From Caryophanales bacterium UBA6865 (GTDB lineage Bacteria > Bacillota_I > Bacilli_A > RFN20 > CAG-826): a stretch of DNA of 64,000 bases. The DNA lies in the NCBI GenBank assembly GCA_002449265.1, contig DKCV01000013.1, positions 62,001-126,000 on the forward strand. Reading direction: 5' to 3'. Shown here piece by piece: positions 7,693 through 15,816 of the stretch. The position numbers and the translations under genes were made by a program. Position 1 is the first letter of the stretch, and the number at the start of each line of letters is the position of its first letter. The notes below the pieces were generated by a model that saw nothing but the letters and a program-made list of their open reading frames with translations, searched no databases and was not told the origin of the DNA.

Positions 7693-8985
7693 TTATCCCT
7701 TTATGCAAAAAGCAGCATATAGAGGTATGGTTTTAATATTATTTTCAAAACCAAAATTCTTCGCTGAAATCTTAATGCTATATTTTGGCTCGTATTTCTT
7801 TATGTATATTTTTAAAGATTTTGCCTTAACGTTATCGGCCGACTTAACTTCAACCGGAATCGGTTCGTCATCGATATGAATCACAAAATCAACTTCGGAA
7901 GTGTTATTGTCCCAATAATGTAGGTCAATGCCATTTGAGGTAAGTTCTTCTGCCACATAGCTTTCGGCGAGCATCCCTCTGACTTTGTCTGAGATATCAA
8001 TGTTTTGAATGATCTTTTTTGGGGACAAGGAACCTTTCAACGTAAATAGTCCAACATCGGAATAATAAATTTTGAAAGTGGAGGGGTCTTCATAGGCGTT
8101 TAAAGGATAATGCCCCTCCGTTACTAATGTGCAATTAATGACAACATTCGCGGATTTTAGCCACGCTAAAGAAACTTCGTAGTTCTTGCTTCTTGCTTTC
8201 TTAGATACGGCAGAATAGGTGAATTTCACCGTTTCTTTGCCTAGCTGAGAAAAGATACTGTTATAGATCTCGATGGACTTAACAGTTTCGGCTGGCGTTG
8301 CGTATTTAGACATATCGGCAATATAAGCGTTTGATATCGAATTTTGCTCTGACCTAACCAAATTAAAATCATTCTTTTCCAAATAGGTTTTTACTGCTTG
8401 AGGATATCCTCCAACAACAAGGTATTTGCGATATAGTTCAAGTGCTTTTTCGTGGAGTGGGAGAGGCGTGAAAGTTTTGTAGGATTCCACAATCATGTTT
8501 CTTAGCGTTTCATTGCCCGTTGCAAGTAAGAACTCTTCAAAGTTCAACGGGTACATGTTTAAAAAATCAACCTTGCCAACAGGAAAAGAGAAATGACCTC
8601 TATTTATCGCTAGACCGAGCAACGAACCCGCTGCGATGATGTGATATTCTTTTGCCTCTTCATTAAAGTATTTTAAAGATGTTAATGCTTCTTCAGAGGC
8701 CTGGATTTCATCGAAGAAAATCAAAGTGTTTCCACGAGCAATAGAAGTGGAATAATACGCCTCCAAGTTGGCGACAATTGTTTTAGGATCCAACGTGTTT
8801 TTGAATAACGCAGCTAATTGTTTATCACTTTCGAAATTGCAATAAACAACGTTGCCATATTCCGCGTTTCCAAATTCTAAAACTGTATAGGTTTTGCCAA
8901 TTTGTCTGGCGCCGTAGATGATAAGTGGTTTACGATTTGGGCCATTTTTCCAAGCGATAAGTTTGTCGGTGATTAGTCGTTTCAT
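7693..8985 (-). CDS. AAA ATPase with DUF4143 domain
   Basis: 430 residues. A P-loop GARQIGKT near residue 25 and LIFFDEIQAS (Walker B) near 88 define an AAA_14-type ATPase. The C-terminal part ends with EVDFVIHIDDEPIPVEVKS, a PD-(D/E)xK-like fold signature found in DUF4143 proteins. Function in this family is unsettled; these genes are abundant, often solitary and patchily distributed, which suggests mobility. It interrupts two related surface-glycan operons and points the other way. The start MKRLITDKLIAWKNG is typical for the family. Confidence 0.85.
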   Translation of the reverse strand: MKRLITDKLIAWKNGPNRKPLIIYGARQIGKTYTVLEFGNAEYGNVVYCNFESDKQLAALFKNTLDPKTIVANLEAYYSTSIARGNTLIFFDEIQASEEALTSLKYFNEEAKEYHIIAAGSLLGLAINRGHFSFPVGKVDFLNMYPLNFEEFLLATGNETLRNMIVESYKTFTPLPLHEKALELYRKYLVVGGYPQAVKTYLEKNDFNLVRSEQNSISNAYIADMSKYATPAETVKSIEIYNSIFSQLGKETVKFTYSAVSKKARSKNYEVSLAWLKSANVVINCTLVTEGHYPLNAYEDPSTFKIYYSDVGLFTLKGSLSPKKIIQNIDISDKVRGMLAESYVAEELTSNGIDLHYWDNNTSEVDFVIHIDDEPIPVEVKSADNVKAKSLKIYIKKYEPKYSIKISAKNFGFENNIKTIPLYAAFCIKG

Positions 8986-9276
8986 ACTGCTTATTCCTCA
9001 TAGTAATTTTAGTAATTCCCTATTATCTTTGCAATTAATATCACGTTTTACCTATGAAAAAACGTTAAAAATATCACGAAAAAGGATAGGAAACATTTCT
9101 ATAGTTCTCAATAGAGAGCTCACTTTTAACACTTTTCGTTATCTTCATAAAATATCTATTTTTCTAGAAACTAGAACTTTTGCCTCCTTGTTGGAGATTA
9201 AAGAAATGCTTTTACTGCTTTGATATTTTCAAAAATTAAGACGAAAAATTAAACGAAGATTTTAGAAAATAAAAAT

Positions 9277-9291
9277 TTGTAAGCGATTTCA
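9277..9291 (+). promoter_or_regulatory. cre-like site next to the -35 box
   Basis: TTGTAAGCGATTTCA matches WTGNAANCGNWNNCW at every fixed position and ends 9 bp before the -35 hexamer. The first GH3 operon has the same core TTGTAAGCG, but about 80 bp upstream of its promoter, so the effect on transcription could differ between the two. Confidence 0.65.
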
Positions 9292-9300
9292 AGAAAAGTC

Positions 9301-9328
9301 TTGAAAAACGCGGGGGGGGGGTTAAAAT
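9301..9328 (+). promoter_or_regulatory. Promoter with G10 tract in the -35/-10 spacer
   Basis: TTGAAA (9301-9306) and TAAAAT (9323-9328) are 16 bp apart; positions 9312-9321 are ten consecutive G. One more G would give 17 bp. The flanks match the promoter at 2708-2732 closely. Confidence 0.65.
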
Positions 9329-9360
9329 TTTGAAAATTTGTCACAAATAGAAAGGATTGT

Positions 9361-12300
9361 ATGGACAAGAAAAAAGAAAATTTGTTTACGCGAATTTATG
9401 GTCACGTTAGCAAGGGCTGGATTATCGGCCGAGCCGTGAGCTGCGCCGCAATTGCCGCCTTAATCGTAGCGATAAGCGTTGGCACTTCGATTGCAAACTC
9501 CTATTCCTCTCAGCTTACTGCCTACCTTTGCCCGCCTCTGACGGACGATTCGCAAGTTTCGCAAGCACAAGCCGCAGGAGCTGAGCTCGCGAAAAAAGTG
9601 GAACTTGAAGGTGCGACGCTACTAAAAAATGACAATAACACCCTCCCTTTATCAAAGACTGACGACAAAAAAGTAAATGTTTTTGGATTCGGGTCAGTTG
9701 ATTGGTCGTATGGCGGGATTGGAAGTGGATGTTCTGGCCAAGTGAGGCCCGAAAACGATGATCCAAATTCTGTCACCGATTTAATGAAGGCGCTCAACCG
9801 TTATGGGATCCAAGCCAATAGCGAATTGCAGAACTTTTATCGTGAGTGGTGCGAACCGGTTAATTTGATCAAAGATCCAAATAATACCGATAGGAATTTC
9901 GCTGCCACTCTTCGAGAACCTCCAATGAGCCAATATTCTAGTGAATTACTCGAAAGAGCAAAAGAATATTCCAATACTGCAATCGCGGTTATTTCTCGCA
10001 CCTGCTTTGAAAACACCGATCTTCCTAATACCCAAAGAAAAGCCGGGCCTGGAATGAACGAAGACAATACTCGCCATTATTTAGAAATCTCAGCAGAAGA
10101 AGAGGAAATGCTTAGATATTTGGGTTCTAACTACGAGAAGGTCGTTGTTTTGATTAATGCTGGCAACATGATGGAGCTTGGCTTCATGGATTCTATTCCG
10201 GGTCTTGACGCTTGCGTTTATGTGGGCGTTACGGGGACTCAAGCTGCGGCATCAATCCCTGCCTTGCTTTGGGGCGATACTCCATTCTCTGGAAAACTAG
10301 TGGATACCGTTCCTTATTCTTTTAGCGATATGACATCAAGCTATTCCAATTGGTTTGGCGCCATTAGCTATGCAAACGGCGGACAAGGTGTCGACTATGT
10401 AGAAGGAATCTACGTCGGATACAAATGGTTTGAAACCGCCGACAAAGAAGGCGTGTGGACAAATATCGATAACAGTGCCACTTATGGAGAAAAGGCAAAA
10501 GGATATTATGGGGTTGTCCAATATCCTTTCGGATATGGCTTATCTTATTCGAATTTCGATTGGAAAATCGTCAAGTCTGAGCCTGAAATAGGGGCTTCTA
10601 TTGACGAAAATACAAAGTTCAAGATTGACGTCGAAGTCACTAATACGGGCAGCTTAGCTGGGAAAGACGTGGTTGAGGCTTACGTCACTTTGCCTTACAC
10701 AAAAGGTGGGATTGAGAAATCTTATGTTTCTTTAGTCGGCTATGCTAAAACTGAGCTTTTAGCGCCTGGAACTTCTCAAACGGTTACGATCGATGTCGAC
10801 GCCTATGATTTCCTTTCCTATGATTGCTACGACAAAAACGAAAACGGCTTTAAAGGCTATGAGCTAGAGGCCGGGGATTATGAAATCAAGCTCATGACCG
10901 ATAGCCACAACATCAAGAAAATCGGTGACGAAGATGCCGTCTTGAAGTTTAAGGTGGATAGCACGATTCTATGCGAAAAAGATAAATACACTGGCGTAAC
11001 GGTGAAAAACCTTTTCACTGGTGACGATGCGATTGATGGATTCTCCATCGATGGGATTGAATCTGACTACAACGCGAATATTCCGTTTATGTCAAGGAAT
11101 GACTTCCAAGCTGGCTATTCTTTCCCGAAAAGGACGAATGAAATCGCAAAAAGAGACTTGTCCGATCGAGAGAATAAGGTGCTTACTTATTCCGCTAGTA
11201 AAGCAAAAGAATGGGATAATGCAACGACTGACGCTTTCGGCAACGAAGTGAATCAAACTAAGCCAACATGGGGCGCTAACACCGACTTTAAGGTTGCTGA
11301 CGCGAAAGGTGTTCCTACCGAACTAGGATTAGAATTAGGCAAAGACTATAACGACTCAAGATGGGACGATGTGCTCAATCAAGTCAAATATAGCGAGGCT
11401 ATTTCTTTAGTTTCGAAATCCCCATCGGGGAATAAGGCGATTGCTTCTATCGGAAAACCTAGACTTTTGGCTTACGATTCTATGATTCAAATCAAGGGTT
11501 TTGCTGGTAAACCTAGAGGAACTGGTAACCCATCAACAACGATTTTAGCGATGAGTTGGAACAAAAACCTCGCTTATCAATATGCGACAAATTTCGCGAA
11601 CGAAATGAACGCGATTGGCGTTCAAGCCGTCTTCGGCCCTGGTATCAATCTCCATCGTTCTCCTTTTGGTGGAAGAAACTTCGAATACTTCTCCGAAGAC
11701 ACCTATATGACAGGCGGTATGGCTCGCATTATTGTCCGCGGATTACAAAATTATGGCTGCAGCGTTGAGATGAAGCATTTTGCCTTAAATGAACAAGAGT
11801 CTTGGCGTTATGGATGTGGCACTTGGCTTACGGAGCAAGCGCTTAGAGAAACGTATTTACGTCCTTTCCAAAGAGTGACGGAAGAAGAAAATCTATCTGG
11901 TGTGATGACTGCCTTTAACCGCATTGGATCATTATGGGTTGGCGGAAGCACTGCTCTAATCACCGGCGTTTTAAGAAACGAATGGGGCTTTAAGGGCTAT
12001 ATTGATACTGACTGGACTGAAGGTATTATTGGCACTCCTGATGAACAACTTCGCGCTGGAGGCGAAATCGGGATGGCCCAGGCTTTAGGAGATTCTATCT
12101 CTTACGATTATAGAGAAGAGGCTACCTCTCCTCGTTTCCAAAACCGCCTAAGAGATGCTGTTAAGCATGTTTTGTATGGATGGTTATCCCCAAAATACCA
12201 AGCAAGCGTTTATGAGCCTAGCGAAGGTGAGAACGTTACAACGTCCTTCACCATTCAGTCTTGGCAGTGGTGGCAACCTTCAATCATTGCCTTAAATTGC

Positions 12301-12414
12301 CTTGTGTATTTTGGATGCGCAATTTGGCTTGTTTGCTTATTTGTTCCGTCCAAAAAACGCTTAAATGATGATCCGACTGTGCCAAATAACGGCAAAAAGA
12401 AGGAGAACGCATAA
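9361..12414 (+). CDS. Membrane-anchored, domain-swapped GH3 glycosidase (paralogue)
   Basis: 1017 residues with the same plan as the GH3 protein at 4404-7391: an N-terminal membrane segment (about 25-48), the GH3 C-terminal domain first (EGATLLKNDNNTLPL), a fibronectin-like part, then the barrel, and a C-terminal membrane helix before a basic tail. Motifs are closer to the norm than in the first paralogue: MKHFALNEQE, GRNFEYFSED, and DTDWTEG with nucleophile Asp884. The acid/base is probably Glu217 (CFENTD). The usual DGPxG substrate motif is absent; LLAYDSMIQIKG stands in its place. It is followed after 2 nt by a surface protein gene, so the two are co-translated. Likely an outer-face beta-glycosidase; the sugar is unknown. 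Confidence 0.85.
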   Translation: MDKKKENLFTRIYGHVSKGWIIGRAVSCAAIAALIVAISVGTSIANSYSSQLTAYLCPPLTDDSQVSQAQAAGAELAKKVELEGATLLKNDNNTLPLSKTDDKKVNVFGFGSVDWSYGGIGSGCSGQVRPENDDPNSVTDLMKALNRYGIQANSELQNFYREWCEPVNLIKDPNNTDRNFAATLREPPMSQYSSELLERAKEYSNTAIAVISRTCFENTDLPNTQRKAGPGMNEDNTRHYLEISAEEEEMLRYLGSNYEKVVVLINAGNMMELGFMDSIPGLDACVYVGVTGTQAAASIPALLWGDTPFSGKLVDTVPYSFSDMTSSYSNWFGAISYANGGQGVDYVEGIYVGYKWFETADKEGVWTNIDNSATYGEKAKGYYGVVQYPFGYGLSYSNFDWKIVKSEPEIGASIDENTKFKIDVEVTNTGSLAGKDVVEAYVTLPYTKGGIEKSYVSLVGYAKTELLAPGTSQTVTIDVDAYDFLSYDCYDKNENGFKGYELEAGDYEIKLMTDSHNIKKIGDEDAVLKFKVDSTILCEKDKYTGVTVKNLFTGDDAIDGFSIDGIESDYNANIPFMSRNDFQAGYSFPKRTNEIAKRDLSDRENKVLTYSASKAKEWDNATTDAFGNEVNQTKPTWGANTDFKVADAKGVPTELGLELGKDYNDSRWDDVLNQVKYSEAISLVSKSPSGNKAIASIGKPRLLAYDSMIQIKGFAGKPRGTGNPSTTILAMSWNKNLAYQYATNFANEMNAIGVQAVFGPGINLHRSPFGGRNFEYFSEDTYMTGGMARIIVRGLQNYGCSVEMKHFALNEQESWRYGCGTWLTEQALRETYLRPFQRVTEEENLSGVMTAFNRIGSLWVGGSTALITGVLRNEWGFKGYIDTDWTEGIIGTPDEQLRAGGEIGMAQALGDSISYDYREEATSPRFQNRLRDAVKHVLYGWLSPKYQASVYEPSEGENVTTSFTIQSWQWWQPSIIALNCLVYFGCAIWLVCLFVPSKKRLNDDPTVPNNGKKKENA

Positions 12415-12416
12415 TT

Positions 12417-15400
12417 ATGAAAAACAAAAATAATACATCTTTAATCAAGGGCCTCTCCGTTGGCGCTTTATGCTTAGCTCTAGTGGCGACGGTTGGAACC
12501 GTATTCGGCGCTTCTTATTCAAGCTGGAAAAATTATTACGAAATGATGCTCAAAGAAAAAGAGCAATACGATAAAGAGCATGCCCCGGAAGTGACAACGA
12601 TGAATGGAATTTCCGTCAAAATCAAAGACGGGGTGGGCTTCTATAAAAACGGAAAGGCGAAAGCGATTAAATCCAATTTCGTGGTTGAAGGCCTATACAC
12701 GATTGGCAATGAAGTAAACCAACGTGATTACACCGAAGAGCTCACCGATTATTCAATCGAAGCGCCAGAAGATTTCACGGAAAAGGGAGGAGAGGTCGTC
12801 TTCCATTACGTTAAGCAAGAGCCGGAGCTTGATGAAAATGGCAATGAGAAAAAAGACGATGAAGGCAATGCGGTTCTTAAGACAGTTTATGATTTTACGG
12901 AAACTCTTACGATTAATTTAGTTGACGTGAAACCGGCTTTGATTTCCATCACTCATAATCCTTATATTGTGGCTTATGCCGAAGGGGAGAGGTTTAATCG
13001 TGATGGCTTAGCCGCCGATATCATCAATAACGATGGATCAATTTATGCCTCTAATATCTCTCTTTCTTTATTAACCTTCCCAACCAATCGTTTAACGTTA
13101 GAAACGACAAGCGTTAAAGTCGAGTTTAAGTTCGGGGATGGAGAAAATGACATCGCTTATGGCGAAATCCCTGTAAAAGTTATGCCAAAAGATGAATTTT
13201 CTAATGGAGAATTAGAAACATTTACCGTGGAAGGCGATAACTTCATTGAAGCGGGAGAATCGTTAGCTAATTATAAGCCGATTGTATATGGCACTTATTC
13301 TAGCGGGAACCGCATCTTGCTTGATGAAAGCGAATATAAATTAACCGGATTAGTGGGCGATGCCGAATTTGGAAAGAATTATTTTATTACAATTACTTCT
13401 ACGGAAAATCCGCATGTCACTTCTCGTACCTTATTAACGACGATGAAGAACTTATCTAGCGTTGATGCTTCCGTAAGTGGCGCAACAAAATACGATGGCT
13501 ATGTGAAGGATTTTGATAATAATGATTACGTTGAATTCAGCTATACATCGAGCAAAGAAGACGTTGTCAAATTCGCTTTAGACATGTCGAACGGGTATCT
13601 AGACTATAGTGGTAGCAAATTTGTCTCAAAGGCGATTGATTTTAGCGACTTCGCTTATGTTTCGATTAATGGTACCATCAAAGATATTTCTTTCACCTTC
13701 CTAGGGGGAGGCGCCTTCGATTATTTATCGGATGCCTATGCTAATTATCAAAAAGTGGATTTGGGCGCCTATAGAATAAAAGCGGGAGAAAATAAAATCC
13801 GAGTTACTTTCAAAGAAAGCAACACAGGTAAAACATCCGCTTTCGGCGAATATGTCGCAGGTGCGATCTCGAAACTGGAAATCTCTCCTAATTCAAGTTC
13901 GCAAGAACATTCTATTTTCGGCGAATATTTTAACGAAAACGCTAATCCGACCCTCTCTATCAGCCAAAATACAACTTGGAGCAATGATTTAGCTTGGGTT
14001 TATGCTTCTTGTAGCGACGATGAATACGCTTATTTCTATTCACGCAAACCAGGCAGTAATAATGTTTCGATCATTAAATATGATTTGAATTCAAATCGGG
14101 TTGTAGCGAGTTCTGCCTATTTTGCTTTGCTTGATGAAAACCATACGCCTTTGTTTATAAAGGATGGGTATATCTACACCACAAATAATAGCGGCGTGTT
14201 CTTGCGCCTACCGCTTTCATTCACTGGTAATGGAACGGCGAAATTTGAAGTTTTGCCAAAGCTTGCATTTGAAAATGTCACTGACAATAAAAAGATAAAA
14301 TCCGCCTATTTCAATCAAAGCACAAGGCAATACGCTCTACTTCTTGATAGCGGCCTTAGCTATTTTGATGCAAATGGTAACTATTTGTATGGCGCTAAAT
14401 CGTTCAAAACTGGCGTGAAGGTTACGGGTGATGGTAGTTATCTTTATGTATTTACGAATAAAAGCAATGGCGCAATTTCCCCTTCTATCCAAATTTATAA
14501 TTGGGCTGGCGAGTCGATAAAAACCATTAACCCAACTAACACAATTGAAACGATGGGAATAGAAGAAGAGAAGAAATCCAGCACAAATGTCCAATCCATT
14601 GTTGCCATGAACGGAAACCTATATTTCACGATGGTTCGTTGGTTGGGCGGCAATAATTCGAGCGTATATAAAATTGCTGCTATTGGCGAAAATAGCGCAT
14701 CCGAATCCATTGAGCGCTTGGGCTTATACGAATATATCTCTGCTTGTGAGCAAAAAGGCGTTGATCCAAAATTCAATCCTTCCCTTTTCTCTAGCAAAGT
14801 TATAGATAGTCAAATGGAGATGTACGCTCATGGCATTTGCTCGGATGGAGAAAATCTCTACATTACGACAAACGTTGTAGCGGGTGATACTGTAGTGAAA
14901 AAATTTAGCATCGCTACAGGCGAATACTTGGGTAAAACGGCTTCGTTTAAAAGAATAGACGCATGGTCGAATTCCGATTACCTTATGTATAAAGATGGCT
15001 TTGTCTACATATTCTCTGATGATGGTATTAGACGAGTGAGTGCTGAAGACATCTCGCCCGATAACACGCCTACTTTCGAATCCAATGCGCTTACGATTGA
15101 AGGCATCGATAAGGCAAAGGCAGGCGTTTACAATGCAACCGTCAATAAGATGGCCATTATGACAAGCGGCAAGCTCAATATTGTCGGTGGAAAATCGCTA
15201 AAAGTTGAGAAATCCGTTGCCGCCTCAAATGGTTTAGGAATGGCTAGCGACGCAAATTATATTTATGTCTTCTTTGAAGAGAAGGTAAAGAATGCGACTG
15301 CAAAATTCTCTGTTTATGATTGGTCTGGGAATTTAGTCAAAGCCAATCAAACAATCACCGGTCTTTCTAACGGCATCGATGCGAGCAACAACATTCAAGG

Positions 15401-15500
15401 GATGACCATGGTTAATGGCGAATGTTATTTCATGGTTAGCCGTTGGTCTGGGAAGAGTCAAATTGCGAAAGTCTCTTTCAATACATCTATTCTTGACTAA
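12417..15500 (+). CDS. Surface protein: Ig-like, CBM-like and propeller-like regions
   Basis: 1027 residues with an N-terminal membrane segment (about 10-32) followed by a charged stretch, so it is probably a signal-anchored extracellular protein. Residues 60-270 look like two Ig-like domains (TMNGISVKIKDGVGFY; ISITHNPYIVAYAEGERF). Residues 345-495 resemble a carbohydrate-binding beta-sandwich. The second half repeats units of the type YxWxGxxVK, as in YNWAGESIK and YDWSGNLVK, which suggests a beta-propeller. No catalytic motif was recognised. Its position directly behind the GH3 gene suggests a glycan-binding partner, mirroring the lipoprotein of the first operon. A terminator follows. Confidence 0.75.
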   Translation: MKNKNNTSLIKGLSVGALCLALVATVGTVFGASYSSWKNYYEMMLKEKEQYDKEHAPEVTTMNGISVKIKDGVGFYKNGKAKAIKSNFVVEGLYTIGNEVNQRDYTEELTDYSIEAPEDFTEKGGEVVFHYVKQEPELDENGNEKKDDEGNAVLKTVYDFTETLTINLVDVKPALISITHNPYIVAYAEGERFNRDGLAADIINNDGSIYASNISLSLLTFPTNRLTLETTSVKVEFKFGDGENDIAYGEIPVKVMPKDEFSNGELETFTVEGDNFIEAGESLANYKPIVYGTYSSGNRILLDESEYKLTGLVGDAEFGKNYFITITSTENPHVTSRTLLTTMKNLSSVDASVSGATKYDGYVKDFDNNDYVEFSYTSSKEDVVKFALDMSNGYLDYSGSKFVSKAIDFSDFAYVSINGTIKDISFTFLGGGAFDYLSDAYANYQKVDLGAYRIKAGENKIRVTFKESNTGKTSAFGEYVAGAISKLEISPNSSSQEHSIFGEYFNENANPTLSISQNTTWSNDLAWVYASCSDDEYAYFYSRKPGSNNVSIIKYDLNSNRVVASSAYFALLDENHTPLFIKDGYIYTTNNSGVFLRLPLSFTGNGTAKFEVLPKLAFENVTDNKKIKSAYFNQSTRQYALLLDSGLSYFDANGNYLYGAKSFKTGVKVTGDGSYLYVFTNKSNGAISPSIQIYNWAGESIKTINPTNTIETMGIEEEKKSSTNVQSIVAMNGNLYFTMVRWLGGNNSSVYKIAAIGENSASESIERLGLYEYISACEQKGVDPKFNPSLFSSKVIDSQMEMYAHGICSDGENLYITTNVVAGDTVVKKFSIATGEYLGKTASFKRIDAWSNSDYLMYKDGFVYIFSDDGIRRVSAEDISPDNTPTFESNALTIEGIDKAKAGVYNATVNKMAIMTSGKLNIVGGKSLKVEKSVAASNGLGMASDANYIYVFFEEKVKNATAKFSVYDWSGNLVKANQTITGLSNGIDASNNIQGMTMVNGECYFMVSRWSGKSQIAKVSFNTSILD

Positions 15501-15512
15501 TCATCCATAAAC

Positions 15513-15557
15513 AAAAAAGGCTGCCGAGAAACGTTTTGCTTCTTGGCAACCTTTTTA
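15513..15557. terminator. Intrinsic terminator (bidirectional)
   Basis: An AAAAAGGCTGCC stem pairs with GGCAACCTTTTT across an interrupted hairpin, with A-run before and T-run after. It separates the GH3 operon from the convergent copper operon. Confidence 0.85.
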
Positions 15558-15612
15558 TTATTTCACGAATTCTTTTAGCAAATTGAAATAATTAATAGCT
15601 GATTAGACGAAT

Positions 15613-15816
15613 CTACATCTTTGCTTTATATCCAGCGTCACTAACGGCTTTGATAAGTTTTTCGTTAGGAACGTCTTTGCTCAAAGTGATGGTCGCCTTT
15701 TTGTCTTTTAGTGAGACATCTGCTTTAGTGACTCCATCGACTTTTTCTAGTGCGCTTTTGACGTGACTAGCGCAGTGCTCGCACATCATTCCTTCAATAG
15801 CAATTTCGATTTTCAT
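15613..15816 (-). CDS. copZ: Possible internally started CopZ copper chaperone
   Basis: The last 67 codons of copA form a complete CopZ-like domain beginning at an in-frame ATG (15816). Just before it the coding strand reads AAGGAGGATAAAAAC, a near-perfect Shine-Dalgarno 8 nt from that ATG. A free chaperone could therefore be made from the same message by internal initiation. I read this as a gene fusion in which the old ribosome-binding site survives. Production of free CopZ is inferred, not shown. Confidence 0.6.
   Translation of the reverse strand: MKIEIAIEGMMCEHCASHVKSALEKVDGVTKADVSLKDKKATITLSKDVPNEKLIKAVSDAGYKAKM

Larger units (their letters stand above)
8986..9360 (+). promoter_or_regulatory. 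Control region ahead of the second GH3 operon
   Basis: About 375 nt between divergent genes. The right third holds a cre-like site (9277-9291), a promoter with a G10 spacer (9301-9328) and the ribosome-binding site AAAGGA (9351-9356). The left two thirds are AT-rich; I see no supported gene there. Confidence 0.6.
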
